Shown here: positions 52,266-63,481 of the stretch, piece after piece | How positions within the stretch are numbered: position 1 is the stretch's first letter | How the letters are laid out: every line of letters starts with the position of its first letter | Notes under the pieces: generated by a model | Told to the model about the DNA's origin: nothing | Database searches by the model: none | What the model saw: the letters and a program-made list of their open reading frames with translations, nothing else | Program-made: the position numbers and the translations under genes | DNA from: Crassaminicella indica | GTDB taxonomy: Bacteria; Bacillota; Clostridia; Peptostreptococcales; Thermotaleaceae | Reading direction: 5' to 3' | Length of the DNA: 64,000 nt | Assembly (NCBI RefSeq): GCF_019203185.1 | Contig: NZ_CP078093.1 | Coordinates: 2,515,058-2,579,057, forward strand

Positions 52266-55200
52266 CTAAAATAGTGATAGTTGGTTGGTATCAGGCAATC
52301 CATTTAAACAGCCATGATTTTTTAAAGTTTCGATAACAGTTTTTGTAACTTTTGACCGTTCTCTTATATCCTCAACAGATATAAACTCACCGTTCTTTCT
52401 GCTTTTGCAAATGCTCCTTGCAGCATTTTCACCTACTCCTTGTAATGCTCTAAGTGGTGGCAAAAGCTTATCTTCTAAAATAATAAATTTATCTGAATCA
52501 GACTTATAAATGTCTACTGGTAAAAATCCAAAACCTCTACAATACATTTCATAAACCACTTCTAGAACAGTTAAAAGGTCCTTCTCTTTTTGCGTTACAT
52601 TATTCCCCAATTCTTCTAATTCTTTTATTTTATTCTTAACTATTTCCTTCCCTTTAACCACTAACTCCGCATCAAAGTCTGAAGCTTTTGTAGTAAAATA
52701 AGTAGCATAAAAAGCTAAAGGATAATGTACTTTAAAATAAGCAATTCTAAAAGACATCATAACATATGCAACAGCATGTGCCTTAGGAAACATATACTTA
52801 ATCTTATTACAAGAATCAATATACCACTGAGGAACATTGTTTTCCTTCATCATTGCTTCATCTTCAGGTGTTAATCCCTTTCCTTTTCTTACTTTTTCCA
52901 TTATTTTAAAAGAAGCTTTAGGAGGTAATCCTTTATAAATTAAATAATTCATAATATCATCTCTAGTAGAAATTACTTCCTTTAAAGGAGCAACATTTTG
53001 TCTAACTAAATCCTGTGCATTATTTAACCAAACATCTGTACCATGAGACAGTCCACTAATACGAACTAGCTCAGCAAATGTAGTAGGCTTTGTATCTACT
53101 AACATCTGTCGTACAAATTTAGTTCCAAATTCAGGTATCCCTAAACTACCTACCTCACATTTAAAGTCATTATCTACAATTTTTAAAGGTTCAAGACTTG
53201 TAAAAATCTTGACTGTTTCTGGATCATCTAATGGAATTTGTTGTGGATCTACCCCCGTAATATCTTGTAACATTCTAATAATCGTAGGAACATCGTGTCC
53301 TAAAATATCAAGCTTTAATATCCTACCACTGATAGAATGATAGTCAAAATGAGTTGTAATCACACCTGATGAACTATCATTTGCTGGATACTGAATGGGA
53401 GAAAAATCAAAAATATCTTTGTAATTTGGTACAACCATAACACCTCCCGGATGCTGTCCAGTAGTTCTTTTTACACCTGTACATCCACGTGAAAGTCTAT
53501 CTATTTCTCGATTGTTTATTGGAATTTGTCTTTCTTCAAAATACTTTTTTACAAAGCCATAAGCAGTTTTTTCTGCTATTGTACCAATAGTTCCTGCACG
53601 AAATACATAGCCTTCTCCAAACAATACTTCTGTATACTTATGAGCATTCGGTTGATATTCACCTGCAAAGTTAAGATCTATATCTGGTTCTTTATCCCCT
53701 TCAAATCCTAAAAATACTTCAAAAGGTATATCATGTCCGTTCTTTTCATAGTCTTCATTACATTTTGGACATTTTTTATCAGGCAAATCAGCTCCACTAC
53801 CAATTGAACCATCTAAGATAAATTCTGAGTTTTTACAATTTTTACAGATATAATGAGGCGGAAGAGGATTAACCTCCGTAATATCACTCATAGTAGCCAC
53901 AAATGAAGATCCTACAGAACCTCTTGATCCTACCAGATATCCGTCCTCTAATGATTTTGTCACAAGCTTTTGTGCAATAATATACATAACCGCATAACCA
54001 TTACTTATAATCGAGTTAAGCTCCTTATCTAATCTTGTTTTTACAATTTCCGGTAAAGGGTCTCCATAAATTCTCATGGCTTTTTCATAGCACATATTTT
54101 TTAAATCTTCATCTGCTCCCTCAATAACAGGTGGATAAGTTTCTTCTGGAATAGGTATGATTTGTTCAATCATATCTGAAATTTTATTAGGATTATTAAC
54201 AACTACATCCATAGCCATACTTTCTCCTAAATATTTAAACTCCTCAAGCATTTCATCTGTTGTTTTAAAGTATAGAGGCGCTTGATTATCTGCATCGCTA
54301 AATCCTTGTCCTGCCATCAATATTCTTCTATAAACTTCATCTTTTGGGTCTAAAAAATGTACATCTCCAGTTGCAACAACCATTTTATTAAACCTTTCCC
54401 CCAAAGTCACAATTTCCTTATTAATTTCCTTTAATTCTTCTTCTCCCTTTACTAATCCTTTTTGTATTAAGAACTGATTATTTTCTATTGGTTGTATTTC
54501 TAAATAATCGTAGTATTTTACAATATTTTCTATTTCTCTTTTAGGCTTATTATTAAGAATTGCTCTATATAACTCTCCTGCCTCACAAGCAGTACCTACA
54601 ATAAGACCCTCTCTCATTTTTGAAAGAAGTGATTTAGGAATTCTAGGTCTTTTATGAAAGTAAGAAATATGCGATTGAGAAATAATTTTATATAGATTTT
54701 TAAGCCCTGTGTAATTTTTTACCAATATTATTACATGAAAAGTATCTAGCTTTTTAACGTCTACTGATTTAGCGTAAAGATCATTTATCTCGCTTAATCT
54801 TGCAATTCCTCTTTCCTTAAGCATCGATAAAAATTCAATAAAAATATTTGCTGTGGCTTTTGCATCATCTACTGCCCTATGATGATTCTCCAATTTTACA
54901 TTTAATTCCTTAGCTATCACATTTAATTTATACCTTTTTAAATGAGGAAGTAAAATTTTAGCCAAAGGCAAAGTATCTATAATAGGATTATTAAATTCTA
55001 ATCCCATTTGACTACAACTTTGCTTTATAAAAGATGTATCAAAATTTGCATTATGTGCAACAGCAGGAGCATCTTCAATAAATTCTAGAAATTTAGGCAA
55101 TACTTCTTCAATAGTTGGTTGATCTTTTACCATATCATCCGTTATCCCCGTAAGCTCAACAATTTTTAAAGGGATAGGAATCCCTGGATTAACTAATATA

Positions 55201-56540
55201 TTAAATTTGTCTACAATTTTATTGTCTCTTATTTTTACTGCTCCTATTTCGGTTATCTTATCATTTTTGCTAGATAACCCTGTTGTCTCTATATCAAATA
55301 CTACATAACTTTGATTTATTTCTTTTTCATTACTATTAATTACAATAGGTTCTCCATCATTAACCAAATACCCTTCTACACCATAAATAACTTTAATATC
55401 ATGTTTTTTAGCTGCATCCATAGCTTCTGGAAAAGCTTGTACTACTCCATGATCTGTTATTGCAATAGCAGCATGTCCCCACTCTTTAGCCCTTTTAATT
55501 AAGTTTTTCGCAGAAGATACTCCATCCATAGCACTCATTTGAGTATGAACATGTAATTCCACCCGTTTTTTTTGCGCTTTATCTATTCTTGCTTTAAGTT
55601 GTCCTTTTATAATATCCTTTGCCATAATAACAATCTCTCTAGAAAAAGTATCATAGCGAGCATCTCCACGTATCTTTACATACTTTCCTATTTTTAATTC
55701 TTCAGATAAAGCATCTACTTGTTCCTTTTTAACAAATAACTTAACAGCAATAGAACCTTTATAATCTGTTACGCTTAAAACACATAAGCTTTTACCATTT
55801 TTTAATGTTTTCCATTCAACATCAAATATCTCGCCCTCAATTGCTACAATCCCAGATTCTTCATTAACACTTGGAATCACTATTATATTATCATTAAATT
55901 TTTTGCCTAAAATGATCTCTTCATTTGAGAATACATTTTTTACTTCCTTTTGCTTTTTCATTACTATATTTTGATTCGTCAACATACTTTCAACAATCGC
56001 TTGAGTTTGTATTTCTTTTTCTTTTAGATAACTATCTTTATGATCCTTCTGTGAATCCTTATGTCCTTTAAAAACTACTTTTACATTTCTATTTAACTCA
56101 GATTGAATCATTTCTTTTATAAAAATATCAACCTTTTTCTCTTTTAAGCTTTCAATACCTATTGAATTTTCAACCTCTAAAAATAATGTATCATCATTTA
56201 AACTGTATTTTGAATTGCTTAACCAGGCTAATGAAGAGGGAATTGATTGATTTAATGCATAAATAATATTTTCCCAGTATACTTTCAAAGTGTCATTTTT
56301 TTTCAGATCTATATTTTGATACAAAGTATTAAAGTTTACATCCTTCACAAAAGGAATATTTTTTTTTATATTCATTCTTAAATCATCTAATGCTGCCCGA
56401 TGAATCATTTTATTAGAAGTTATAACAAAGCTCAACCTTTTATTTTTCTTATAATATCTGACTTTTTTTACAACTGCATCGATTTCGATATTTATATTTA
56501 ACCCAATATCATTTACAATCTTCTTTAATGATGTGTCCAA
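52266..56540 (-). CDS. polC: DNA polymerase III PolC-type
   Basis: A 1,424-residue replicative DNA polymerase alpha subunit of low-GC Gram-positives. In order: an N-terminal domain, OB fold (EGEIFDVEWKTLKNGK), PHP domain split around the exonuclease (VELHVHTQMSAMDGV from residue ~328), the DnaQ-like proofreading exonuclease (VVFDIETTGLSS, residue ~413, with AVAHNANFDTSF and HRAVDDAKATANI), a zinc module (CKNCKNSEF...CPKCNED), palm (EPDIDLNFAGEYQ), and a C-terminal duplex-binding domain. TTG start after GGGGGATATAA. It is separated from ispG by 430 bp of repeats. Confidence 0.98.
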   Translation of the reverse strand: MDTSLKKIVNDIGLNINIEIDAVVKKVRYYKKNKRLSFVITSNKMIHRAALDDLRMNIKKNIPFVKDVNFNTLYQNIDLKKNDTLKVYWENIIYALNQSIPSSLAWLSNSKYSLNDDTLFLEVENSIGIESLKEKKVDIFIKEMIQSELNRNVKVVFKGHKDSQKDHKDSYLKEKEIQTQAIVESMLTNQNIVMKKQKEVKNVFSNEEIILGKKFNDNIIVIPSVNEESGIVAIEGEIFDVEWKTLKNGKSLCVLSVTDYKGSIAVKLFVKKEQVDALSEELKIGKYVKIRGDARYDTFSREIVIMAKDIIKGQLKARIDKAQKKRVELHVHTQMSAMDGVSSAKNLIKRAKEWGHAAIAITDHGVVQAFPEAMDAAKKHDIKVIYGVEGYLVNDGEPIVINSNEKEINQSYVVFDIETTGLSSKNDKITEIGAVKIRDNKIVDKFNILVNPGIPIPLKIVELTGITDDMVKDQPTIEEVLPKFLEFIEDAPAVAHNANFDTSFIKQSCSQMGLEFNNPIIDTLPLAKILLPHLKRYKLNVIAKELNVKLENHHRAVDDAKATANIFIEFLSMLKERGIARLSEINDLYAKSVDVKKLDTFHVIILVKNYTGLKNLYKIISQSHISYFHKRPRIPKSLLSKMREGLIVGTACEAGELYRAILNNKPKREIENIVKYYDYLEIQPIENNQFLIQKGLVKGEEELKEINKEIVTLGERFNKMVVATGDVHFLDPKDEVYRRILMAGQGFSDADNQAPLYFKTTDEMLEEFKYLGESMAMDVVVNNPNKISDMIEQIIPIPEETYPPVIEGADEDLKNMCYEKAMRIYGDPLPEIVKTRLDKELNSIISNGYAVMYIIAQKLVTKSLEDGYLVGSRGSVGSSFVATMSDITEVNPLPPHYICKNCKNSEFILDGSIGSGADLPDKKCPKCNEDYEKNGHDIPFEVFLGFEGDKEPDIDLNFAGEYQPNAHKYTEVLFGEGYVFRAGTIGTIAEKTAYGFVKKYFEERQIPINNREIDRLSRGCTGVKRTTGQHPGGVMVVPNYKDIFDFSPIQYPANDSSSGVITTHFDYHSISGRILKLDILGHDVPTIIRMLQDITGVDPQQIPLDDPETVKIFTSLEPLKIVDNDFKCEVGSLGIPEFGTKFVRQMLVDTKPTTFAELVRISGLSHGTDVWLNNAQDLVRQNVAPLKEVISTRDDIMNYLIYKGLPPKASFKIMEKVRKGKGLTPEDEAMMKENNVPQWYIDSCNKIKYMFPKAHAVAYVMMSFRIAYFKVHYPLAFYATYFTTKASDFDAELVVKGKEIVKNKIKELEELGNNVTQKEKDLLTVLEVVYEMYCRGFGFLPVDIYKSDSDKFIILEDKLLPPLRALQGVGENAARSICKSRKNGEFISVEDIRERSKVTKTVIETLKNHGCLNGLPDTNQLSLF

Positions 56541-56582
56541 TTATATCCCCCTTTCATTACTAAAAATTTTTTATAGATTATA

Positions 56583-56716
56583 AAAAAATCCTTTCATCAC
56601 CTTCAAATATAACATCATTAGCAAGTCCTGAAGGCGTAGGATTTTTTTATAAAAGTTATTAAATTCATTCACTTATCTTTATATATTTCTTTTTATATCG
56701 ATGTTGTTTATCTATA
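56583..56716. repeat. Degenerate copy C of the palindromic repeat
   Basis: The right arm from AAAAGTTATT (56652) to TTATCTATAG (56716) matches the right arm of copy A, ending in GTTGTTTATCTATAG. The left half is degenerate: a hairpin CCTTCA...TGAAGG with ATCCT/AGGAT and A- and T-runs (56588-56650), which could also terminate ispG transcription. It shares its CTATAG end with copy B, so the two are head to tail. Confidence 0.55.
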
Positions 56717-56950
56717 GGTAAACAACTTTAAAATGAAATATAAAAGATAGTTCATTCCAGATAACTTTTGAAAAAACAAAACTTCATTCCATGAAAAAAT
56801 ACTGAACCTTCAAAACTCACTTCGTTCAAACAATGAAGGTTCTTAACGTATTTTTCATGAAATTTCAGTAAGTTTTTTTACAAAAGTTATCGAAGTCATT
56901 CACTTATCTTTATATATTTCTTTTTTTATGTTGAAGTTGTTTATCTATAC
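56712..56950. repeat. Palindromic MITE-like repeat, copy B
   Basis: A 239-bp copy more than 90% identical by eye to copy A at 4356-4596, in the same orientation. The left terminal repeat CTATAGGTAAACAAC is intact and the right end is diverged (GTTGTTTATCTATAC). Its core hairpin CCTTCAAAACTCACTTCG...AATGAAGG is the same except at single bases. It lies between ispG and polC. Confidence 0.8.
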
Positions 56951-56967
56951 CAATAAATAAAGAAGAT

Positions 56968-58023
56968 TTACATTTTTATAATCTCTTCTAATAATACAGC
57001 TTCTATATTTTCTTCTTTTACTTTTCTTATAATTTCTCCTTTCTTAAATAATAATGCTGAACCTTTGCCTCCTGCAATGCCAATATCTGCATCCTTTGCC
57101 TCTCCTGGGCCATTTACAGCACAGCCCATTATAGCAACCGTCAATGGCTTATCTATTTTACTCAACTTACTTTCTATTCTATTTGCTAAACTTATTAAAT
57201 CTATTTGAGTCCTTCCACAAGTAGGACAAGAAACCATCTTTATACCAAAATTTCTTAATCCAATTGATTTTAAAATTTCTTTTGCTAATTTGACTTCATC
57301 CACCGGATCTCCTGTTAATGAAATCCTTAAGGTATCTCCTATACCATCTAATAGCATAGCTCCTATACCTATACAAGATTTTACCGTTCCGCTCTTAATC
57401 GTACCAGCTTCTGTAATCCCTATATGTAGCGGGTAATCAACCTTTTCAGAGATTAATCTATAAGCTTCTACTGTAAGTTTTATATCCGAAGCCTTTAAAG
57501 AAATAATAATATCCTCAAAGTTTAAATTTTGGAGAATTTCCACATGCTCTAATGCACTTTCCACCATAGCTTCAGGAGTAATTTCTCCATATTTTCTCAC
57601 AATTCTTTGATCAATTGATCCCGCATTTACACCAATTCGAATGGGAATTCCTCTTTCCTTCGCCAGCATTACAACTTTTTTGACTCGATTCGCATCACCA
57701 ATATTTCCTGGATTCAATCTTAATTTATCTACACCGTTTTTTATAGCTTCTAAAGCTAACCTATAATCAAAATGAATATCAGCAATCATTGGAATATGAA
57801 TCTTTTGTCTAATTTCTTTTATCGCTTGTGCAGCCTGCATATCCGGAACTGCAACCCTTACAATTTCACAACCAGCCTCTTCTAATTTATTAATTTGCTC
57901 CACTGTTTTATCAATATTTCTTGTATCTGTATTAGTCATAGACTGTATAGAAATAGGAGCATCCCCTCCTATTTTTACATTCCCACAATAAACAGTTCTT
58001 GTTTTTTTTCTTTTTATTTCCAT
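56968..58023 (-). CDS. ispG: 4-hydroxy-3-methylbut-2-enyl diphosphate synthase
   Basis: A 351-residue [4Fe-4S] enzyme of the MEP isoprenoid pathway. The N-terminal TIM barrel has APISIQSMTNTDT, GCEIVRVAVPD and LRLNPGNIGD. The C-terminal reductase-like domain carries the cluster cysteines in SCPTCGRTQIDL and GCAVNGPGEAKDADIGIAGGKG (in parts). Part of the uppS-cdsA-dxr-rseP-ispG run, joining isoprenoid, lipid and envelope functions. Confidence 0.97.
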   Translation of the reverse strand: MEIKRKKTRTVYCGNVKIGGDAPISIQSMTNTDTRNIDKTVEQINKLEEAGCEIVRVAVPDMQAAQAIKEIRQKIHIPMIADIHFDYRLALEAIKNGVDKLRLNPGNIGDANRVKKVVMLAKERGIPIRIGVNAGSIDQRIVRKYGEITPEAMVESALEHVEILQNLNFEDIIISLKASDIKLTVEAYRLISEKVDYPLHIGITEAGTIKSGTVKSCIGIGAMLLDGIGDTLRISLTGDPVDEVKLAKEILKSIGLRNFGIKMVSCPTCGRTQIDLISLANRIESKLSKIDKPLTVAIMGCAVNGPGEAKDADIGIAGGKGSALLFKKGEIIRKVKEENIEAVLLEEIIKM

Positions 58024-58037
58024 TTTTTACACCAACC

Positions 58038-59060
58038 TTAAAATAAATCAAATATATGCTGAAATAATTTAAACCTTTCAACATCTTTGAAAATCATAAA
58101 TACCATTAAACTCATCAGTAATACAAATCCTGTCAAATGGATAAAGCCTTCCTTTTCTGGGTCAAGAGGCTTACCTCTTAAGCCTTCTATAATTAAAAAA
58201 ACTAATCTCCCTCCATCTAAAGCAGGAATAGGTAGTAAATTCACTATACCTAAATTAACGCTAATAAATCCAACAATCCACAGTACACTATATATATTGG
58301 TTTTAGCTGCTTGACCTACTATATGAATAATTCCAACAGGTCCTACTACATCTTTCATAGAAGGCTTCATGAAAAATGCTAACATACTTTTAATAACAAA
58401 TGTCATTCTGTCAAAACCCATTGAAATAGATTTTGCAAAGGATTTTTTAATAGTAGGAGAAATCCCAATCATTACTTGATTTGTTTCTTTATTGAGAAGA
58501 GGTTTAATTGAAAAGCTTTTTTCTTTTCCATCTCTCAATATTTTTATATTAATCTTTTGATCTTTTTTACTGTGAATAGTTTCAACAATTTGTTTCCAAC
58601 TATTCATTTCTTTTCCATCAATTGAAAGAATTTTATCTCCTGCTTTTATTCCTGCCATTTGAGCAGGATAATTTGGTATAATATCTCCTATAGTAGTATC
58701 ATTCGTAGGAAATCCTATCATATAAAACATCATTGAAAACAAAAGAATTGCGAAAATAAAATTCATAAATGGACCTGCAACAATTACAAGCATTCTTGCC
58801 CATAAAGGCTTATTATTAAAGCTTCTTTCATCTGTAGATGCTTCATCTTCACCTTCCATTTTTACATATCCACCTATTGGTAATGGTCTTATGGAGTACT
58901 CTGTTTCGCCCTTTTTAAATTTAAAAATTCTTGGCTTCCCCATTCCAATTGAAAATTCATGTACTTTTATGCCTACAAGTTTCGCTACACTAAAATGTCC
59001 AAATTCATGAAACACTACCAAAACACCAAAAATTAAAAAAGCTATCAATATAGTTTCCAT
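58038..59060 (-). CDS. rseP: Site-2 metalloprotease RseP
   Basis: A 340-residue intramembrane zinc protease that cleaves anti-sigma factors and signal-peptide remnants. The zinc motif HEFGH is at residues 18-22, a PDZ domain in the middle (NYPAQMAGIKAGDKILSIDGKEM, in parts), and the second active-site motif NLLPIPALDGGRL near the C-terminus. The GTG at 59066 is within the ribosome site; ATG 59060 is preferred. Confidence 0.94.
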   Translation of the reverse strand: METILIAFLIFGVLVVFHEFGHFSVAKLVGIKVHEFSIGMGKPRIFKFKKGETEYSIRPLPIGGYVKMEGEDEASTDERSFNNKPLWARMLVIVAGPFMNFIFAILLFSMMFYMIGFPTNDTTIGDIIPNYPAQMAGIKAGDKILSIDGKEMNSWKQIVETIHSKKDQKINIKILRDGKEKSFSIKPLLNKETNQVMIGISPTIKKSFAKSISMGFDRMTFVIKSMLAFFMKPSMKDVVGPVGIIHIVGQAAKTNIYSVLWIVGFISVNLGIVNLLPIPALDGGRLVFLIIEGLRGKPLDPEKEGFIHLTGFVLLMSLMVFMIFKDVERFKLFQHIFDLF

Positions 59061-59072
59061 GATCACACCACC

Positions 59073-60221
59073 TTAAAGAAAAATATTTTTTGCAAAATTT
59101 CTTGCCCAACAGTCAATTTCTACAATTTTATCAATATCAAGGTCATGTTCAATATCATGTTTTTCTAATGCTAATTCAATGCCTTTAGGTATATCGTAAA
59201 AACTAATTTTTTCATTAATAAAAAGTTCTACCAAAACTTCATTTGCAGCATTTAAAACTGTAGGAAAGCTTCCCCCTATTCTTAAAGCATCATAAGCAAG
59301 TTTTAAACAAGGAAATGTATTTAAATCAGGTTTTTCAAAGGTTAATGTTGCAATATCAAACAAATTTAATTTCTCATAGCTATTTGCAATTCTTTTAGGA
59401 TAAGTTAAAGCAAATTGAATAGGCACTCTCATATCTGGATAACCCATTTGAGCAATCACAGAACTATCTTTATATTCTACCATAGAATGAATAATACTCT
59501 CTGGATGAACAACTACATCAATTTGTTCTAAGCTTAAATCAAAAAGCCATTTTGCTTCAATAACTTCTAATCCTTTATTCATAAGTGTAGCTGAATCAAT
59601 ACTTATCTTCTTTCCCATATTCCACTTAGGATGCTTTAGTGCCTCTGCAACCGTTACATCTTTTAAAGCATCTTTTTTCCATCCTCTAAAAGGCCCTCCA
59701 GAAGCTGTTAATAAAATTCTTCTAATATCTTGTAAAGTATACCCCATTAAGCTCTGAAATATAGCACTATGCTCACTATCTACAGGAAGAATCAATACCC
59801 CATTTTTTTGAGCCTCTCTCATAACAATTTCTCCAGCTGTAACTAATGTCTCTTTATTGGCTAATGCAATATTTTTCTTACACCTTATAGCTTTTATTGT
59901 AGGGATTAATCCGATCATTCCTACTACTGAAGTAACAACCAAATCAACATCACTAAGCGTTGCTATGGTATTTAAACCATCAAGGCCATATAAAACCTCT
60001 GTATTAGTATTTTGAATCCTTTCCTTTAATTCTAAAGCTTTTTGTTCATCCATTACTGCAACTGCAATTGGATGGAATTCATTTATTTGCTTTTCTAATA
60101 ATTCAATATTACTATTTGCACTTAATCCTAATACATTGAACTTTTCTTTGTTGCTCCTCACAACGTCAAGGGTCTGTGTTCCAATAGAACCGGTCGAACC
60201 TAATATGCTAATGTTTTTCAT
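59073..60221 (-). CDS. dxr: 1-deoxy-D-xylulose-5-phosphate reductoisomerase
   Basis: A 382-residue NADPH-dependent enzyme that makes 2-C-methyl-D-erythritol 4-phosphate in the MEP pathway. Hallmarks are [15 protein letters not shown] (residues 6-20), [24 protein letters not shown] (metal ligands), ASGGPFRG and [13 protein letters not shown]. Two bp-scale gaps to rseP and the neighbours indicate one operon. Confidence 0.97.
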   Translation of the reverse strand: MKNISILGSTGSIGTQTLDVVRSNKEKFNVLGLSANSNIELLEKQINEFHPIAVAVMDEQKALELKERIQNTNTEVLYGLDGLNTIATLSDVDLVVTSVVGMIGLIPTIKAIRCKKNIALANKETLVTAGEIVMREAQKNGVLILPVDSEHSAIFQSLMGYTLQDIRRILLTASGGPFRGWKKDALKDVTVAEALKHPKWNMGKKISIDSATLMNKGLEVIEAKWLFDLSLEQIDVVVHPESIIHSMVEYKDSSVIAQMGYPDMRVPIQFALTYPKRIANSYEKLNLFDIATLTFEKPDLNTFPCLKLAYDALRIGGSFPTVLNAANEVLVELFINEKISFYDIPKGIELALEKHDIEHDLDIDKIVEIDCWARNFAKNIFL

Positions 60222-60281
60222 ATAACCATCCCTTCAAGATTACTCAGTTTTACAGAAAAAAGCAATTCATTTTTATATTCC

Positions 60282-61067
60282 TTACCTTATAAAAAATATT
60301 ATATAATAATATACTGCTGGTGCAGTAAAAAGTATGCTATCAAATCTATCTAAAATGCCTCCATGACCAGGCATAATTTTTCCATAATCTTTTATCCCTG
60401 CATATCTTTTAAAAATAGATGCTGTTAAATCTCCACATTGTCCTATGATACTTCCTAAACCACCAATAATCACACAGTGTAGGAATATATTAGGCACAAC
60501 AAAATAACCAAACAAAGCACTTATTAAAATACTTCCTAATATACCTCCAACAGCCCCTTCTATAGTCTTTTTAGGGCTAATATTAGGACACAGCTTTCTT
60601 GATCCAAAAAAATAACCAGTAAAATATGCAAAAGTATCTGTTGCCCAAGCAACAATAAATACCATCCAAATCAACTCACTATATTTACTATGATGCGAAA
60701 TAAAAACAATATGATACATGAAAAATACAACATAGTATATTCCCATAGCTGTAATACTTGATGAAAAAATATCTAATTTTTTTTTGAATAAATTATTTAC
60801 TAAAATCAATAACATACTCATAAAAAACCATGCCATAATTTCCGCTTGGGTAATAGGCTTAAAAGCAATTGCAGAAATAAAAATGATGCTCAAAATTCCA
60901 ACCGATTTTGAAGGCATAATATCTATATTATGAAAAGCATTAAAAAACTCATCTATAGCAATCATTGCTAACAAAAAGACAGATATGTCTAGAATAATGC
61001 CTCTCTTTATAACAACAAACAAAAACAAAGGTATTGCAAGTAGTGCAGAAATAATTCTTATACGCAT
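60282..61067 (-). CDS. cdsA: Phosphatidate cytidylyltransferase
   Basis: A 261-residue integral membrane enzyme that makes CDP-diacylglycerol from phosphatidate and CTP. About eight membrane segments are visible. The CDS signature SIFKRYAGIKDYGKIMPGHGGILDRFDSILF (in parts) is intact near the C-terminus, with ISPKKTIEGAVGG before it. It lies between uppS and dxr. Confidence 0.96.
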   Translation of the reverse strand: MRIRIISALLAIPLFLFVVIKRGIILDISVFLLAMIAIDEFFNAFHNIDIMPSKSVGILSIIFISAIAFKPITQAEIMAWFFMSMLLILVNNLFKKKLDIFSSSITAMGIYYVVFFMYHIVFISHHSKYSELIWMVFIVAWATDTFAYFTGYFFGSRKLCPNISPKKTIEGAVGGILGSILISALFGYFVVPNIFLHCVIIGGLGSIIGQCGDLTASIFKRYAGIKDYGKIMPGHGGILDRFDSILFTAPAVYYYIIFFIR

Positions 61068-61084
61068 CTATATCATCACCACCT

Positions 61085-61843
61085 TTATTTAATTCCCCCA
61101 AATCTTCTATCCCTCTTTTGATAGTCAATGATTGCCTGTATCAAGTTGTCACGATTAAAATCAGGCCAAAAAGTATTAGAAAACCAAAATTCGCTGTACG
61201 CAATCTGCCATAATAAAAAATTACTTATTCTTAATTCCCCACTTGGTCTAATAACCAAATCAGGATCTGGTATGTCTTTTGTATATAGAAACTCTTTAAA
61301 ATATTCTTTATCAATTTTTTCAATAGAAATCTCATCATTCTTTACTTTTTGACAAATATTTTTCACTGCCATAATAATTTCATCTCTTGCTCCATAATTC
61401 AATGCAATATTTACTACTAGCCCAGTATTATTTTTTGTTAATTCTACTGCTGAGTTTATTTCATCTAAGGCAGTCTGTGGAAGTTTACTAATATCTCCTA
61501 TTGTTCTAATTTTTACATTGTTCTTATGTAATTCTTTCGCTTCTTTTCTTAAATAATAAACAAGTAACTGCATCAATGCGGATACTTCATTAACTGGTCT
61601 CTTCCAATTTTCTGTAGAAAAAGCATATAAAGTTAAATATTCAATATGAAGCTCTGAACAAGTACGAATAATTTCCCTTAATGCTTCTATCCCTGCTTTA
61701 TGACCTGCTGTTCTTGGTAATCCTCTTTTTTTTGCCCATCTTCCATTTCCATCCATAATCACTGCAATATGTTTTGGTAATTTCTCTAAATCCAAATCTT
61801 TTTTATTAAGATTTTTACTCCCTCTAGAAAAGATATTTCTCAT
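61085..61843 (-). CDS. uppS: Undecaprenyl diphosphate synthase
   Basis: A 252-residue cis-prenyltransferase that makes the C55 carrier for peptidoglycan. Catalytic Asp31 in [15 protein letters not shown], then [45 protein letters not shown] and [14 protein letters not shown]. Starts the uppS-cdsA-dxr-rseP-ispG segment. Confidence 0.97.
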   Translation of the reverse strand: MRNIFSRGSKNLNKKDLDLEKLPKHIAVIMDGNGRWAKKRGLPRTAGHKAGIEALREIIRTCSELHIEYLTLYAFSTENWKRPVNEVSALMQLLVYYLRKEAKELHKNNVKIRTIGDISKLPQTALDEINSAVELTKNNTGLVVNIALNYGARDEIIMAVKNICQKVKNDEISIEKIDKEYFKEFLYTKDIPDPDLVIRPSGELRISNFLLWQIAYSEFWFSNTFWPDFNRDNLIQAIIDYQKRDRRFGGIK

Positions 61844-61884
61844 ACTACTATTCCTCCAGTTATAACTTGGCTAAAAGAAATATC

Positions 61885-61905
61885 ACCCCCTCATAATAGG
61901 GGGTT
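61885..61905 (-). terminator. Hairpin before uppS
   Basis: AACCCCCT / AGGGGGT, followed by GATATTTCTTTT on the minus strand. It lies directly after the 61-codon ORF. The T-run is weak, so termination would be partial. Confidence 0.45.
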
Positions 61906-62089
61906 AAAAATAACTTATTGTTAATTCAATGTGCTGATTCTTATATTCTTGTTTAATTACTCTACATTCCCTTACCTCTTCTTTAGCTTTAGGGGAATTA
62001 GTTTCTTTAATAGATAATTCATATTCAGAACCTAGTATTTCAACAGCTTTTTTCAATTCGAATCCTAAAATATCAGGTACTTTATTCAA
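61904..62089 (-). CDS. Small single PASTA-like domain protein
   Basis: A 61-residue protein: VPDILGFELKKAVEILGS at the start, then YELSIKETNSP, VIKQEYKNQHIELTISYF at the end. This is the layout of one PASTA domain (VPdvvG...A...L...G........V..Q.p..G..v.l.vs), as found in penicillin-binding proteins and Stk kinases, but with no membrane segment and nothing else attached. It lies between frr and uppS, 3 bp from the frr stop, so it is cotranscribed. It may be cytoplasmic, which would be odd for a PASTA domain. Function unknown. Confidence 0.7.
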   Translation of the reverse strand: MNKVPDILGFELKKAVEILGSEYELSIKETNSPKAKEEVRECRVIKQEYKNQHIELTISYF

Positions 62090-62092
62090 ATA

Positions 62093-62650
62093 TTATACCT
62101 CCAACATTTCTTTTTCCTTTTTACTAACCAATTCATCAATGATTTGTCCGAACTTAGTTGTCATCTTCTGTACTTCATCTTCCGCCTTTTTTAAATCATC
62201 TTCTGTTAATTCACCATCTTTTTGCATTTTCTTCAATTTATCATTAGCTTCTCTTCTTTCGTTCCTTAAAGCAATTTTCGCATTTTCTCCTGTCTTCTTA
62301 ACAACTTTTACTAACTCTTTTCTTCGTTCTTCCGTTAACTGAGGAATTGCTAATCTAATAACATTTCCATCATTAGATGGGTTAATCCCTAAATCAGATT
62401 GAGATATTGCCTTTTCAATTGCTTGTATAGCTGTTTTATCATATGGTTGTACCACAAGAAGTCTTGGTTCAGGAGCCGATACACTTGCTATTTGTTTCAA
62501 TGGTGTAGGACTTCCATAATATTCTACAACAATCTTGTCTAGTAATGCTGGGTTAGCTCTTCCCGCACGAATAGCATTTAAATCTTCCTTAAATACTCTA
62601 ATAGTTTTTTGCATTTTTTCTTCTAATTCTTTATGAATTTGTAGCTTCAT
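62093..62650 (-). CDS. frr: Ribosome recycling factor
   Basis: A 185-residue tRNA-mimicking protein that, with EF-G, splits post-termination ribosomes. [41 protein letters not shown] (in parts), [28 protein letters not shown] and [16 protein letters not shown] are all present. It lies 3 bp after pyrH, the standard tsf-pyrH-frr order. Confidence 0.98.
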   Translation of the reverse strand: MKLQIHKELEEKMQKTIRVFKEDLNAIRAGRANPALLDKIVVEYYGSPTPLKQIASVSAPEPRLLVVQPYDKTAIQAIEKAISQSDLGINPSNDGNVIRLAIPQLTEERRKELVKVVKKTGENAKIALRNERREANDKLKKMQKDGELTEDDLKKAEDEVQKMTTKFGQIIDELVSKKEKEMLEV

Positions 62651-62653
62651 GTT

Positions 62654-63382
<729 letters not shown>

Positions 63383-63441
63383 TTATTATTCTACAAATGT
63401 TACTAGAAACCTTTAATTTTATATACATCTTATTTTAAAAA

Positions 63442-63464
63442 AGAGAACACAAACTGTGTTCTCT
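63442..63464 (-). terminator. Terminator after tsf
   Basis: A perfect AGAGAACACA / TGTGTTCTCT stem, with TTTTTTA following on the minus strand. It separates tsf from pyrH, about 20 bp after the tsf stop. Confidence 0.85.
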
Positions 63465-63481
63465 ATGTTTAATTTTTAAAA

